DNA of 64,000 nt from Mesostigma viride (GCA_009746045.1 RPFO01000310.1:2070142-2134141), one strand, 5' to 3'. Counted from the first letter of the stretch, positions 10,779 through 24,581 are shown. Numbers and translations: made by a program. The notes: generated by a model not told the origin, from the sequence alone.

Positions 10779-11887
10779 GCAGCAGCAACGGTCACCGCAG
10801 CAGCAACGGCAACAACAGCAACCCCGGATGCAGCAACAACAACCCCAGACGAGACCACAATGGCTACCACATGATCCTGAGCACTGAGCAGGGAGACGAG
10901 AATGAAGATGCCCTGCACTACCGTTATCAGCAGCCAGCCACAGGGCGGCCATTGCATCCCTGGGCGGGGCGGGGGCGTCCCCAGGGACCTCCGCCGGTCC
11001 CCACTCACCGGGGCAGACGCAGAGTGTCCTTCGGCAGTACTTCCCTGTTACCCACGGCGCTATGGAATTCGGATGAGGATGGTGAGATTCCAGGGGCAGA
11101 TGGCGAGTTCGACGATCTGGAAGGGATGGGCGAGGTTGACGAGGGTCCAGCTACTCAGGGCCCGCCTGTTGGTACTCATAGACCACGGACCAGGCCAGGG
11201 GATGACAGAAGCAGTGTCACTGCCCGAGGCGAGGAGACTCATACGCCCGTCCAGCGTCCGGTACCCCAACCGCAGCGTCCACGGGTGCTTGACAGCATGG
11301 CGTGGTCCCTTCGCCCGCGGCCGTCGGTAACCTGAATTTCAGCAGGGTGGCACTGCAGATGACCCGGGGTATGAACACCCCTCGTCGGTACAGGTGCGCC
11401 GGACACACAGTACACCGGACAGATCCGGATCTCTCCCCCGGTCGCAGCATCCAGCATTCAGCTCCATCTCCTACCGAGAGGTCGGTGGGCCTAAGCTTAA
11501 CACGGTAAAGGCCCCACCGATGCCTACCTTCAAGAATGTACCCAAGCTGCACGCGGATATGAAACCGCGAGAGGTCTACGAATGGGGACGCATGTGGCAA
11601 CAGCAGTATACCGTCTGGTGCAATCACAACAGCTGGGAGCTTGCCACCTGTGATCTGATCCCACATGTGGTCAACACCTGCATGGACCCCTCGAGGTGGT
11701 GAGCATCTTGAACTGTGAGAGCATCGCATCCCAGTCATACCCGCAAACCGTGGAGGAGCTGATGGACAGGGTGCGCCGCAAGCTGATACCCCCAGACGCG
11801 GAGCTCCACGAGCGAATCGCCTTCGGCAAGCTGCGCCAGGGGACCACCCCATATCGCGAGTTTCTGTCCAAGTTTGAGTCCAGCGCC

Positions 11888-13183
11888 CCGGGTTGTTATG
11901 TACGCCGTACGAATGCGAAAAAATGCGGGATAAAGCATATTTTGGGCCTCCGCGTATTTTACGCGTATTTTACGTCTGACCACGCGGTTTGGACTTTTTC
12001 GGGGGTACCAGCGGGCAGCGGGCACTGGCGCGGTGCCCAGGTTCTGGGCGCGGCGCGCTCACTGCACATTTGAGTTTTTACTACTAGAAGTAGATGCGTA
12101 CAGTTCTTTTCATAAAGCGCAAGCCTTGCAAAATGTTTGGCCGGTAGGAGACAGCTAGGACTAGGTACAAAACGCATAATAACAGTGTGCCAGCAAATGC
12201 CAGCTGTGCTACTGACGGTGTAATGCAATATAGCGACGACGAGGCCAGTGCGACTGTGCGACAGTGTGCAGCCATTTTCGATTTGCAGCCATGAAGAAGA
12301 AAGGGCCTGAATGGGATTTCGTTCTCGAGAAGAAAGAAGCAGTCACAGATGCTGTTAGTAACAAAACGCAGTTTGTGTCGAATAAGTTCTGCTCATTTTG
12401 CAACAAGAAGTTCTCGTACGGGGCGGGGGCAATCAGCGTATTCCGAGTCCGTGCACACTTTGCCGGAATCGCAGGGGAAGGGATGTTACCCTGCGACAAA
12501 ATTCCACCGAATATCCGGAGCAGGTTTCTCAGGATGTATAACAACAAGTCGCAGCAGTCAGACGCCAAGAAGCAGCACAATTTGAACAGGGCAATGGCGG
12601 AGATGGGAGGGGCTGCGCCGGCTGACTTGTCGTCGGTTCCCAGCAAAGGCCAGCTGAGCATCACCAAATGGCTGGTTCCCGTCGACGAGAAAGGTGTCCA
12701 GCTGCTGGCTGCCGAATTTTTTATCGAGAACGGCATTGCCTTCAATGCGGCTGAGAGCGCCTCTTTCAAGCAGATGGTGGCCGGCATGATCCAGTACAAA
12801 GGAGGGCACGTCACCCCTCCTTCTCGGAAGTTGTGTCTTATGTCCTCTCATGCATTATATAGTGGATGGCTTTCCTTACAATCAATTAATTAATTGAATC
12901 CTTACTATTCCCGTTGCAGCATGCTCCCCCCTGCATTTAACAAATCATAATCAGATGAGGATTGCAGGGCATAAATGGAAGATGTTAATAAATAAGCATA
13001 TACACCAAATTTCAGTTGTAATAACTGCATGACCATCATCAAGGAGCGTGCTAATTGGGTGACTGACAATTGGACCACAAAAACTGTCGCGCATTTTACC
13101 ACCGCGTATTTTATACCCCCCACGTATAATACGCGTATTTTAAGTCCACGTATTATACCCCGCACACGTATTTTCCAACCTGG
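11888..13183 (+). mobile_element. hAT-type DNA transposon remnant
   Basis: Flanked by the perfect 8-bp duplication CCAGCGCC (11880-11887 and 13184-13191), the size typical of hAT. Ends are CCGGGTTG... and the inverse CCAGGTTG. Subterminal GCGTATTTTA motifs occur at both ends. It carries only the N-terminal part of a transposase, so it is an internally deleted, non-autonomous copy. Confidence 0.85.
12291..12893 (+). pseudogene. Truncated hAT transposase (BED-finger N terminus)
   Basis: Begins MKKKGPEWDFVLEKKEAV. It contains FCSFCNKKF, with a downstream His (RVRAHFAGI), consistent with a BED-type finger. It then has a basic linker and KGQLSITKWLVPVDEKG. ENGIAFNAAESASFKQMV matches the conserved hAT motif around 'GIPFN...S..F..M'. 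The RNase H-like catalytic core and dimerisation domain are absent, and the frame ends in AT-rich sequence. It could act at most as a DNA-binding fragment. Confidence 0.75.
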
Positions 13184-13879
13184 CCAGCGCCGCCTACCTG
13201 ACCGACATGACCTGGTACGAGTACAAGATCAGATTCATTGAGGCGCTCAGCCCCGAGCTACAGGACGAGGTATTCAAACACTACGCTGAGGTGCCGTGGA
13301 AGGAGTGGGACATCTTGAATATCCAGAGATACCTTCTGCAGGTGGCCGACGTGGTGACTCGCGCGCGTGCACCCTCCGTGCGCCATTTCTTCAGGCCAGC
13401 TCCCCCGCGACGGGTGAATCAGATGTACTCCACTGAGTTTGCCGGCGAGGAGGGGGACGAGTACCTCGACGACCCTAATGATGGCTACACTGACCAGGGT
13501 GTTAACGCGATCGACGCTAGCAAGGCGCGGTGCTTCATGTGCAGCGAGGTGGGACACCTCAAGCGTGACTGCCCCAAGCTCCGGGGCAAGAACGCCGGTC
13601 GCGGTGCAGGGGAGATGGAACCCAGCGTTCGCTTCTCTGGCCCAGCCTTCGGCAGCCGCCCCGATTCCTCCGGTCCCCGGGACCGACCCCGCAACGCGGG
13701 CGAGCGTGCGGCTCGCCTGCAGCATGCCAGACAGGTCCCGACTCAGTACCAGCAGCCGCGACCGCCCGCGACCAGCTCCACCAAGGGCGTGCTGCGTGCG
13801 GTTAACGAGATTGAGGCGCGGCGACAGTCCACTATACTTTTCGTCCGAGGGTGGTAAAAAGCATCCGAGGCGTAAATTA

Positions 13880-14150
13880 CGAGGTGGTAATTTACGGAGT
13901 CCGCTACTATTACAGTTTAGATACACATCGAGATCTTTCTCGTAAGTTACGAATTAGATCCGAGGTAAGATCTAACGTAGTAATGTACGAGGTAGTAATT
14001 TACGAGGTAGCAATTTACGAGGTAGTAATGTACGAGGTAGTAATGTACGAGGTAGTAATGTACGAGGTAGTAAGGTACGAGGTAGTAATTTGCGAGGTAG
14101 TAATCTACGAGTTGGTAATTTACGATCCCGGTACTCGGTCCCGTAGGTTA
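13880..14150. repeat. Subterminal GTAATTTACGAGGTA repeats
   Basis: About ten copies of taatttacgaggtag / taatgtacgaggtag. Similar motifs (gtaatttac, gtaatgtac) appear near the opposite end at about 23630-23800. Clustered subterminal motifs are commonly transposase-binding sites. Confidence 0.75.
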
Positions 14151-14454
14151 CGACGTCGTATGCTTCTCGCGTACACTACCGGTACTACAATCATGTCGCT
14201 ATGTCGTTCTGAATTGCAGTACGCATGTCACTTATCAGAATTTCACTTTGATTTCACTTATCATTTCGGTCAACCTAACCCCTAACACCCATTTACCCGG
14301 GGGGAAAAAAAATGAATGGCATTTGCAGCAAGGCTCATGCAAGACAAGTTCCTATTTCATAAAAAATTTCATTATTAAATGCAGGATTACATGTCATGCA
14401 CAAAAATCCAACGCCTTCACAGAAAATAGCATATCAAGTCTTCTGACGACAATA

Positions 14455-14703
14455 TCAAGTCAATATCAAATTCGTGGCTTCTCTTCGTGGCTTGAAATAC
14501 TGTTTCCATGCGGTGCTTAGGACAGCTCCGGGGATGTCGGCACCGCACAGAAGCTCCATCCGGGAGCAAGTGCGCCGGGGGAAGATGTTGTACATCCAGA
14601 GCTCGATATGTGCGGGAAGCCGTCGTGTTGGAAACCGAGGTGTCTGCACATAATTCCGCGCGCAGGCAGCTTGTGCCTTTACGGGGGAAGACCTGCGACA
14701 CAA
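14455..14703 (-). CDS. Unrecognised ORF near left TIR
   Basis: The 82-residue frame starts MCRRSSPVKAQAACARNYVQ and ends WKQYFKPRREATNLILT. Composition is protein-like (aromatic, charged residues) and it is not in a simple repeat. It could be a terminal exon of an element-encoded protein. No family was recognised. Confidence 0.2.
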   Translation of the reverse strand: MCRRSSPVKAQAACARNYVQTPRFPTRRLPAHIELWMYNIFPRRTCSRMELLCGADIPGAVLSTAWKQYFKPRREATNLILT

Positions 14704-14859
14704 AAACCGTGTCCGGACAATGCAATACGGAGAAATGGCAACGGCAGATGGAGTCGGCTAAGGCCGCTTGTAAGGAAAGTGATTTTTAATGCACGAATAA
14801 ATGTATAATGCATGCTACATCGCCATCGCTTGGGCGGTGAAAAGACAAGGACCAACCAC

Positions 14860-15080
14860 ATGCCCCCACCTACCCTTCGTGCATCCCGCCCTTGACGAGG
14901 CACAACCATGTGCCCCCACCTACCCTTTGTGCGTCCCTCCCTTGACAAGAAACAAGCACGTGCACCTATCTAACCTTTGTGCATCCCTTCCTTGGCAAGG
15001 AACAAGCACACCCACCCACCTACTCCACATGCATCCCTCCCTTGACAAGGAACAAGCACGATCACCCAGCTACCCACTAG
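14860..15080. repeat. ~55-bp tandem repeat
   Basis: Four diverged copies of a unit containing gcatccctcccttgacaagg and aacaagcac. From 15300 to 15700 an imperfect tgcccttgccctt array follows. No gene is supported in 14810-16430. Confidence 0.7.
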
Positions 15081-16434
15081 CACGGCAGCAAGGCAGACCT
15101 TACAATGGCAAGTGATGTTTATCGGTAGAAACTGTTAGACAACTAGCAAACGAGCCAGCCGGTGAAGAGCAAGGCACGCATGCAAGGAATTTGTCGTTGC
15201 CTATGTCTACGCTTGTGTTTGTCACTGCAGTTGAAATCTGCATTTGCATCAGCAGGCCCGATCGAACCCCATGTCGCCACCCGCATTTCCACTTATACTT
15301 CACGGCCCCTTATTCTTCTCTTGTGCCTGCCTTTGCCCTAACTGTTACCCTAGCATCTGCCCTTGCCCCTATCCTTTGATCCCCAGTGTTTGCCGTTGCC
15401 CTCATCCTTTCCCTAGTGCCTGCCCTTGTCTTCATCTTTTCCCTTGTGCCTGCCCTTGCCCTTGTCCGTTCCCTCGTGCTTGACTTGTCCTAATCTCTTT
15501 CCCTTGCGCCTGCCCTTGCCCTTATCCGCTTCCCTTGTGCCTGCCCCTGCCCTTGCCCTTGTCATTTCCCTTGAGCCTGCCCTTTTGGCAAGCACAAGTG
15601 CCTTTGTCCTTTCCTTGGCCTTGTGCTTGCTCTTCCAGTTTCCCTTTCCTTTGCTCGTGCGGTTGCCTTTGCTCTTACCCGGGTGCTTGCCCTTGCCGTT
15701 TGCAAGCTGCATTATTGTCTTAGCAAGCTAGCAAGTGCAAACTGGCACTGAGCCAGAAATGCAAGCAAAGCAGCCAGTGTAAATAAGGATGGACGGGAAC
15801 AGTAGAAAGCTAGGGGTGGCAACGGTGCTAGAGCTCATGGCAACAAGGTGGTCCCATTCTTGCTGCATTGGGTGCGTTGCGTGGGTGGGATATTGCGAGA
15901 GGGGGACATTCTTGCCTTGGTTGTGTTTTCACATGCACCCGGTGCTTGAATTTATGCGTGCAAGGGTGGCTGGTATCCCAACCAACAGCCTAAGAGGAAA
16001 AAGAGTGCTTAGAAAGCAAGAATGACTTAATGTTGGTAATAGCAGTGGCGGCGGCAGCAAAAACTGTTGTTATAGATGCAAGCTACAACACTGCGGATGG
16101 TTTCTCACACTAATGTGGATAATGATAATGCATGCCACTTAACGGGACCATATAAACCACAACAAGAATAAATCGTGAGAGCAAAAGAAAGGGGAGTACA
16201 AAATGGCCGGCTTACCTAGCTACAGCAAAAAAATTACATGAAAAACAAGATAACTCACCTTTGTCGCAGCAGTGACCATATCAGACAGCTCACAAAAACT
16301 TGTTGATCCTTGAAACTTCCTGCTTGAAGGCAGCCACCAACGGTCTGGAGTTTTCACCCCAGTCCTTCTCAACAGCCAAGGAAAAGGGAAAGAGAGAGGA
16401 GGGGTGCGGGAGGGACAAGAGAGCGGGGGTGGGA

Positions 16435-16619
<185 letters not shown>

Positions 16620-17619
16620 GAGAAGTGCGGGTGGGGGTGGGAGAGGTGGGATGGAAGATTCACTACGTTAGCAGGCGACTAAACTGCTACAATGACACAA
16701 AACCACGGAGCTAGGCCCTTCACTCCATCAGATCAGAGTGAAAACCCATGTTGAAACTGGGACAAATGCCATTAGAATGTTACTATGACCGTGGCTAGTA
16801 AACGTGAATTGACACCCAGGTTGTGACTTCAACGGTTGGAGGCAACCTTGCCAAGTCTCCCAAATGCAGTCGGCTAGACAAGCTTCACAAAAAACGCAGC
16901 AAACATGTTAACGTTGCTAATATTCCAACGACGAGCATCCGCAGTCCGGCTGCCAATGAAGTCTTCTTGGTGGCCAGCTGTGCACAGAGGAGTAACCGCT
17001 AGAGACGCAAATTTGCGAACAACTCATTACAATTACAAAGCGCAGGAAGCAGATGGCTATGCATCAACAATTACTTCCGCTTGCCCTCGTATTTAGCCAG
17101 GTCTATCTGCCCAAACTGGGTAAATGTTTTGCGATCGGTGAAATTGGCACTCTAGTGACTTACTTTCCCAGAAAGTGTCCATTCACACGACAACCGACTC
17201 ACGCTCACACGTCGTGAGGAGTTGCCGATAGGATAAAGAAGCCGAACGATGAATTGCTGTACATAAATGCCACGCTAACGGCGTCGTGAACTGACTTCTT
17301 GCAATCACGATTAAAGTGCCCGGCCCAACAACAAATTGGCGACACACGACCCCGCAACTGGAAAAGAATTCTGGCCACATTGATATACATCGGTCTGATA
17401 AAGTAAAACCTCGCATTCGGTTCTGGCTAGCCTCAAACGCATGCGCCTTGAAACCTTTATCCTCCTGGCGGCCACAGTTTCTCGGTTCTCTTGTTCCGTT
17501 GGTCGTGCCGCTAGCGTGCCAGCCGCTCCAGTCCCTAAAATTCAAATTCGTGTTGTTCGAGAAAACGTTGTCGGGTCGGCGACGGCACGATGCCTGGCCG
17601 GGCTGCATGGGCCATGGAG

Positions 17620-17975
17620 GGTGGTGGTACACAAATACCGTACAGGTTGTGCACAACTGCAGCCAGGACAACAGCCGGGCGCTGCGTACCTGCCGTGGGA
17701 AGGAGGGGGGTGGTACACAAATACCGTACAGGTGGTACACAACTGCAGCCAGGACAACAGCCGGGCGCTGCGTACCTGCCGTGGGAAGGAGGGGGGTGGT
17801 ACACTTGAATACCGTACAGGTGGTACACAACTGCAGCCAGGACAACAGCGGGTCGCTGCGTACCTGCCGTGGGAAGGAGGGGGGTGGTACACAAATACCG
17901 TACAGGTGGTACACAACTGCCGCCAGCACACACAACAGCGGGTCCTGCCGTGGGAAGGAGGGTGGTGATACACAA
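17620..17975. repeat. ~85-bp minisatellite
   Basis: Four to five copies of a unit containing ggtggtacacaactgcagcc, gcgtacctgccgtgggaagg and acacaaataccgtaca. The last copies are shortened. Confidence 0.85.
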
Positions 17976-18061
17976 CTACGGTATAACGGCCTAGTACAGC
18001 CCGATGTAATTCCCGAGGGCCCACCTCTTAATCCCTACATGTAAAGACCGACTGGCATAAT

Positions 18062-18730
18062 CAACGACCTATATTACCAATAGCCGCCGCATATCAAACA
18101 GGTCGTATTCATGACGCCCGTCGAGGGCGATGACGGTGACGCCGTCACCGTCATCGCCCTCGACGGGCCAACATCTTAACTCTTCTCTTAATCAACAATC
18201 TATATTACCAATAGCCGCCGCCTATCAAACAGATCCTATTCATCACGCGCGTCAACACCCCGTCATCGCCCCGTCATCGCCCCGTGATCGCCATGCCGAG
18301 GGCCAACCTCTTAACTCTTTATTCGGAGTAATAGTCAACGACCTATATTACCAATAGCCGCCGCATATAAAAAAGGTCGTATTCATGACGCCCGTCGAGG
18401 GCGATGACGGTGACGCCGTCACCGTCATCGCCCTCGACGGGCCAACATCTAAACTCTTCTCTTAATCAACAAACTATATTACCAATAGCCGCCGCCTATC
18501 AAACAGATCCTATTCATCACGCGCGTCAACGCCCCGTCATCGCCCCGTCATCGCCCCGTCATCGCCCCGTCATCGCCCCGTTATCGCCATGCCGAGGGCC
18601 AACCTTTATTGGGAGTAATAGTAAACGACCTATATTACCAATAGCTGCCGCCTATCAAACAGGTCCTTTCCATCACGCCCGTCGAGAGCGATGACGGTGA
18701 CGGCCGTCACCGTCATCGCCCTGCCGGCAT
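18062..18730. repeat. Tandem repeat, ~137/280-bp unit with inverted core
   Basis: The motif acctatattaccaatagccg recurs at about 18068, 18208, 18342, 18480 and 18628. Each long unit includes the hairpin cgagggcgatgacggtgacg / cgtcaccgtcatcgccctcg, and alternate units carry (cgccccgtcat)n. Between 18730 and 20200 I see no gene. Confidence 0.8.
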
Positions 18731-19928
18731 TGCCATACAAGAAGAAGCTCTCGATCCTAGGTATAGACTACCTCGGGTATCATCATCGTAATTGCTAGCA
18801 TCGAGATCATTCATACCTACCGACGATGGCCAGCTGCAAAAGAAAAATGTCGACCAACAGACAGGACCTATCGCCGGGAACCCTCAAGGCAATAAGGGCG
18901 AGACAGGCTTTCACCGTTAAGTAAAGTTGTCCACATCGTGCTAAGGAATTTGTGCTAATCTATGAGTACCTATATGGACACTTTGTCGCATTTTTTACAT
19001 GGCAAATAAGCGATGTATGTGTCATGTAGGCTGCCATTGGTGCATGCATGCATGGGCCAGCAATGATGGTCAGAGGTACATTGTGCCTATGAGATAACCA
19101 TCGATTTGTTGATCAGCAAGTGATTCATTACGTGAGACAACAATATGTTTGGGGGCTAAGCTTCTTACATTGGTCACATGGCCCGCCATAATTGTTTTCT
19201 TATGTGTTTAAGGTTAGGGCTCTGTTCATGACTGAACGTCATGAACGCGCTCTATTCATGACATTGATTAATTGATTTTAATTAGTCTCATGTCCATGTT
19301 GGGGGACCGGGATCTCTGAATTCCCCAAAGAAGATATAGTGGAAGTCACCCCAAGACGTCAATATCCGTCAAGACGTCAATAACTACATGTATGTCCACA
19401 GCTCAGCTAGTAGTCTAAAATATGGGCCTCGAGCTAATCTTGCACGCAAGCAATGCCTATCATCAAGGATTAATTAATGCCTATCAACAAGGAGACAATC
19501 ATGCTTGTTAAATTTCCTAGGACCCACAACTGGGGGGTCGTAGTCTTTGACAATGTCCGCCTGGGCAACGCTACTAATCCTACACATCTGAGGTCCCATG
19601 TCTGAATAAGAGGGGTTGAGCGGATGACGCCAACAGTGTCTGTGCTCTGCATGTCAGCTAAAATCATATCGCGGAGACAAATATATGGCGGTATGTCCAA
19701 TGTTGGCCACTGCGTCGCCTAACAGGTTCTTACATGGTCGGCAAGGGCCTGACCATGTAAGAAGATATCTCCCTGGCTGGCCAGTCCACAAGGAACCAGC
19801 AGGGACCTCATCTGAATCAACCTGATTTATTAACTAACTACTTAATTCATTTATTAAACTCATGCCCCCATTAGGGAGTCAAGGAGCATTAGTTAACCCC
19901 GATTCATTCATTTATTATTTAATTAAAC

Positions 19929-20200
19929 ACGTGCTCCTGTTGGGGAGTCACGGAGCACCGAAGTGCTTTTAATCCCTGTGTGTGCACAACAGGAGAAAGG
20001 GCAGAGACCCCCAGTCTCCTTCATGCCTAAGGCATGCCACAGCTGCATTCGGGCGCGTTAGCTAAACGGACACGCTAACGATCCGGCAATCTGTGGGTGC
20101 AATAAGACCCATGTGAGCATGGCATAACACTAGGAGCGTGGGCAAGTAATCTCATCATAGCCATGCAGGACGTAGCATGGCTGTACTAGGACTATACCCC
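19929..20200. repeat. Dispersed repeat copy A
   Basis: About 270 bp containing ggggagtcacggagcaccga, cagagacccccagtctcctt and agctaaacggacacgctaac. It matches 56354-56625 closely, in the same orientation, with small differences. Confidence 0.85.
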
Positions 20201-20204
20201 GATC

Positions 20205-20440
20205 AATGGATGGATGGATGGATGGATGGATGGATGGATGGATGGATGGATGGATGGATGGATGGATGGATGGATGGATGGATGGATGGATGGATGGATG
20301 GATGGATGGATGGATGGATGGATGGATGGATGGATGGATGGATGGATGGATGGATGGATGGATGGATGGATGGATGGATGGATGGATGGATGGATGGATG
20401 GATGGATGGATGGATGGATGGATGGATGGATGGATGGATG
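20205..20440. repeat. (GATG)n microsatellite
   Basis: An uninterrupted GGAT tetranucleotide array following a ccccgatcaatgg anchor. The Met-Asp-Gly-Trp frames are artefacts. Confidence 0.98.
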
Positions 20441-22040
20441 TCAGGCTTGTCTTACATGATGCAGTGGAACTTTGGTGCTGGAGGGTTAATTGTGGCCCGG
20501 TCTGGTTTAGCTTCAGTGCTCTCATGTCGGCCTTCATTTGTAATTATTTGAATGCATGCCCATTGGGCCATGCATAGTGTATATTTTTTATGCATGCACG
20601 CCCATTATGTATCGCTGGGTCCATCCCATCAATGCTTGTTTATTGCCAGGTCTGGTGTAAGTAAGTTAGTACTTGCGTGTCATGCGCATGGGCATGTTTA
20701 GAGTACTATGCTAATCTCTTTAGAAACATAATTACACGGAAGTTACAAATCTCATCTGCATCATGCCCCAAGACACTACATTAAAGAATCAAATAAAATT
20801 ATAACATGCCTCCGTTGGGAGATCATGCAGCACATGCATATTCCTTGCTGAATGGGTAGAGGTGGGTCAAGCCGCGACATCGAAATAAGCTAACTCTAAG
20901 CTATCTAGTCTACAAAATACTAACTACACTTCTCCCCAAAGCGCCCCTTCCGCTTTGGGGAGGGGGCTTACCCACATGGGCTGGCGTGTGAGCCGGGACA
21001 TTGGTCTTCCACCTCTTCTTGTTCTGCATAGGAACAGAGAGCGAAGAAATGCGGTGTGGGGACCCCTTCTCGTGGTAATGCGTTACATGTACTCCCCACC
21101 GGGCTTTGCTCTTCATGGGTTCATAAAGACAACAATTATTCAGTAAGAATTTAATAAATTAGGAACATATATCCGTTGGGAGTCACTGTTACACATATAC
21201 CTGAAAAGGGGCATATGATTTTAAATACATTCTGAGCTACAACCTGCACGTGCATGGGTTTAGTTAACTGGCACCTATACTAGAGGCCTGACATGGGGTG
21301 GAGCTTCAGTGCTTCCCCGCCTTCTCCTTCTCCCACACTGGGTGCTCCGCGTCCTTCTTCTCCGGCCCTGCCCATGGGTGCACCGGCCCCGCCTCCTCCT
21401 TCTCCTCACGGGACGATTCGCGCTCCACGCATGGCTGCAGCATCAGTTAGCACGGGCAAGACATAGCAGTAACCGCGCTATGGCTGTTCTAGCACCAGCC
21501 TAGCAGACTGCCATGATCACTCAGCAAACCCACGACAGCTAAACCCTTGGCTGTCACAACCAGTCCATGCATCATTAAGTATGGGTACAGGGAAAGCTTC
21601 CCGCATATCCATGGCCATATGGATGGCAGCAACACAACGACTTGCCCCCTAGCCCCCCGTGCACACACAAAAACGTGGGTCGTGGCTTCCACGCCCCATC
21701 CGCCATGCATGACAGCGCGTACCTTACTCGCATTCACACCGGGCTGCATCCCAGCGCCGTTGCTGTCCCCATGTGACACGTCGGCTGATTAAGCAGATAC
21801 ACAGCAGAGTCTGATGTAAACCGCTAAACCCCAAACCCATGCAGACCACAGTCAAGGACGCGTGCATGTCAAGCCATGCCAATCGTGAACCGTACAGCAA
21901 TTTACTTTTCAAGCCTGAAGAGGTGGATAGCAGATAGTAGCCTGGAAGAGGTTACAGGGGCACATGTCCATTAGCGAGCGGAACAACACAGCTCCCACCC
22001 TACAAGCGTACCGCACAATGTCCTCCTGCAATTGTCTGCC

Positions 22041-22140
22041 GATCTCCCAATCCCGCAGACATCTCCACTGCTCTCATGGCGATTGCAAATGCTTCATGCC
22101 GCAGACATCTCCACTGCTCTCATGGCGATTGCAAATGCTT
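22041..22140. repeat. 45-bp direct duplication
   Basis: The unit gcagacatctccactgctct...gattgcaaatgctt occurs twice in a row. Confidence 0.8.
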
Positions 22141-22156
22141 GATGCCGCACCTCTGC

Positions 22157-23334
22157 TTACAGCAGAAAAGCTTCCTCCGGGCGAGGCACCTGACTGGAAC
22201 CAACACCCATTCCTTGGCTTGACAACGTGGCCATGACAGCATCGTGAATCTGCTTCGCCAACGCCCACACATCAGGACCCGCGCCCTGCACCGCCATGGC
22301 CACAGGCTGCACCGCTGCAATCGATGCAGCATTCACTGCCTGCGCCGCACCATGTACTGCATGCACGAAAGCCAATGCTGGCTCGGTTATCATGGTCTTG
22401 CCCGATTCCTGCTGCTTCTTCTTCTTCGATGCGGTCATGCGCACTTTATACCCCTTCCTCTCCAAGCACGCCTTCAGCACCTGGTTCGTGCGGTGCTGAA
22501 TATGCTTCTGAAGGCGCGCCTTCTAAACACGAAATGTTGGCAATGTATGATTCCCAAACGGCATGATAGGCACATAATCAGTCCCATTAATTGCTTTGCG
22601 GCAGTCAATGCACCAGAACACCTGTTGAAAAAAGAAGGTTATGCACGCTAGCGATTACCCGCGGCAAGAAGCAATCAACACACCTCGCTAACAACTGCAA
22701 CCACAATGTAATTCATGACGGGCCACTCACCGCTAGCCTGCTCTCCTGCTTCAATGTCTCCCCATTCTCAAGGCCTCCATTGTAAACCTCTCCGTCTTCA
22801 CCATCATCATCGTCTTCCTCTTCCTCCACTCCGACGTATCCGTGCTTCCTTTTCCTAAGATACCTAGGGTTGTTCAAGTCGTATGTGCGGCGTTGGCACA
22901 CTTCCAACAAAATTTTGGCCGCCTCTACCAATTACCATTTATTCGTACTATCATAACATATCCAGGCGTTTGAAAAATCATTCCCTCGTTCGAACTTCTA
23001 CGCCTGGGCGTCCATGACGAGGCAGTCACGACGGGACGCAGATGCACAAAAATAAAACAAGGCGACATCCCTTCAATCATTGACCAAAGAACAGAATAAG
23101 CGCAGAACTTGGATTTCAACACCACGCACCCATTACCAGCGAGCACGGCTGGCCTGCAACCGCCATGCATCATTTCATAACCAGAAGCCAGGGCCTACAC
23201 TCCATCCCGTTACCTCATCTTCCACGCACGGCTTCCGCTGCTTCCCTCTGCTCTTTCGCATTCTCCGCCAGCAACCTCGCCTTCTCCTCGTCCAACAATC
23301 CACTAAGAATAAAATCCCCTCTATTGGACGCCAT
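22157..23334 (-). CDS. Spliced gene candidate inside the 10-kb element
   Basis: A possible first exon starts at ATG 23334 (MASNRGDFILSGLLDEEKAR, helical/charged). It may splice to an exon read from about 22925 (AAKILLEVCQRRTYDLNNPR, then an acidic run). That exon ends at a good donor (GTGAGT) near 22735, and the acceptor TTTTTTCAACAG is near 22625. The next part reads FWCIDCRKAINGTDYVPIMP (CX2C), followed by a stop codon and then LQKHIQHRTNQVLKACLERK with possible His ligands, then a Lys-rich and Ala-rich tail. A degenerate zinc-finger-like accessory protein is plausible. No transposase motif is seen and no family was recognised. Confidence 0.35.
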
Positions 23335-23982
23335 TCAGACGAACTTTGCTAGCGTCTTTTCACCGGCCCCAGCACACATAATCTATAGCCGCTGACTGAC
23401 AACAGCCGACAACGACAACTGCTGAATAGGCGAAAAAGGCTGATAACTACATTTTTATATTTCGCTGCATTTGCTAATAGACACGCACGTTCTCCCACTT
23501 CTCCATTACAATATAATTATCCATCTGGCCGTGTACAGGCAAAGATCCCCGAAGTAACTTACTGAAACGTATCTTACAGCATCGGATCACTGGCACCTAA
23601 TCAACAGGTGGTAGATTACCAACCAAGACCCGTCGCGGTAATTTACTCCGTCGGTAATGTACTACCAAAGATGTGCAGTCGTAACGTTACTTTTAGTTAC
23701 GGCTAGTAAAATTACTACCTATCACCCGACATCGTAATGATTACGGCCTTGGATCTCACGCCTCGGATCTAGGTAGTAAGATAAGACCTCGTAATTTACG
23801 CCTCGGATGCTTTTTACCACCCTCGGACGAAAAGTATAGTGTCCTCCTCTTCTGGTCAGGCTCACGCCGTGGCTGGCTACGAGTATGACGACGAGGAGGA
23901 GGCTGACGAAGAGGAGGAGGGGGGGGAAGAGGGCGGGCGGTCGGGCGAGGCGGCCTCCCGTCCCACCGCTCCTCGGGAGTAG

Positions 23983-24581
23983 TAGCCTTGCCCGTGGGCT
24001 TGGGCCCCGGGGTAGAGGATAGGGTAGAGAAATCAGATGGTATAGCCCGGACGCGGAGTCAATTAGAGTAGAGGTAGACGTCAATAACGTGGCTTCAGAC
24101 GCGGCCACCCAACCGGCGGCGCGTGCATCACAAGAAGGCTCGCGACATTTGTTTCTTTTCAGTGGAGGGTTACTGGTTCCTCCCACCGTCCTTGATCCGT
24201 ATTTGAAGGAGAAAACGGTCATGGACGAAGTTTCTGGTCGACACAGGCGCCTCCACGTCCTTCATCAACGAGGCCCTGGTGCGCGGGCTGGGCCTGGTTC
24301 CACGACCGCACAACACGGCAGTGCATGTCACCTATTCGGATGGCCGGCGACACCAATCGCCGGGCCTAGCAGACATCAAGGGCGTGCTGCAAGGCACACC
24401 GGTGGACTTGGTGGCGACTATTGCACCGCTGGGCGCTGCGGACATCATCATTGGAGTGGACTGGTTGGACAAGCAGGATGTGGACATCAGTGTGCGCCGA
24501 CGGGTAGTGTGGTTTCCGGACGGTTCCTTCTGGTGCATGCCCCGACAGCGAGTACAGGGCACAGGCCGCCGAGGTCCATAA
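23983..24581 (+). pseudogene. pol: Start of pol: aspartic protease
   Basis: Downstream of the gag stop an ORF (24089 on) contains LFLFSGGLLVPPTVLDPYLK. After a one-base shift it continues as KFLVDTGASTSFINEAL, with the retropepsin active site DTGAS at about 24240-24255. The second conserved stretch, AADIIIGVDWLDKQDVDI, follows at about 24440-24480 (the 'ILG.DWL' signature). The domain would cleave the Gag-Pol precursor. Two frame changes interrupt it. Confidence 0.8.

Noticed and set aside
13831-13840. Definite CACTA (EnSpm) assignment from the CACTATA end
   Set aside because: A 3-bp duplication cannot be made to match on both sides; ACTATAC ends with GTCC fit better, and no CACTA transposase was seen.
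17183-18044. Several long overlapping ORFs on both strands
   Set aside because: They follow the 85-bp minisatellite, whose unit length keeps frames open.
20177-20577. Met-Asp-Gly-Trp and His-Pro-Ser-Ile repeat proteins (also 58074-58466)
   Set aside because: Tetranucleotide repeats read in all frames; no codon bias or flanking gene structure.
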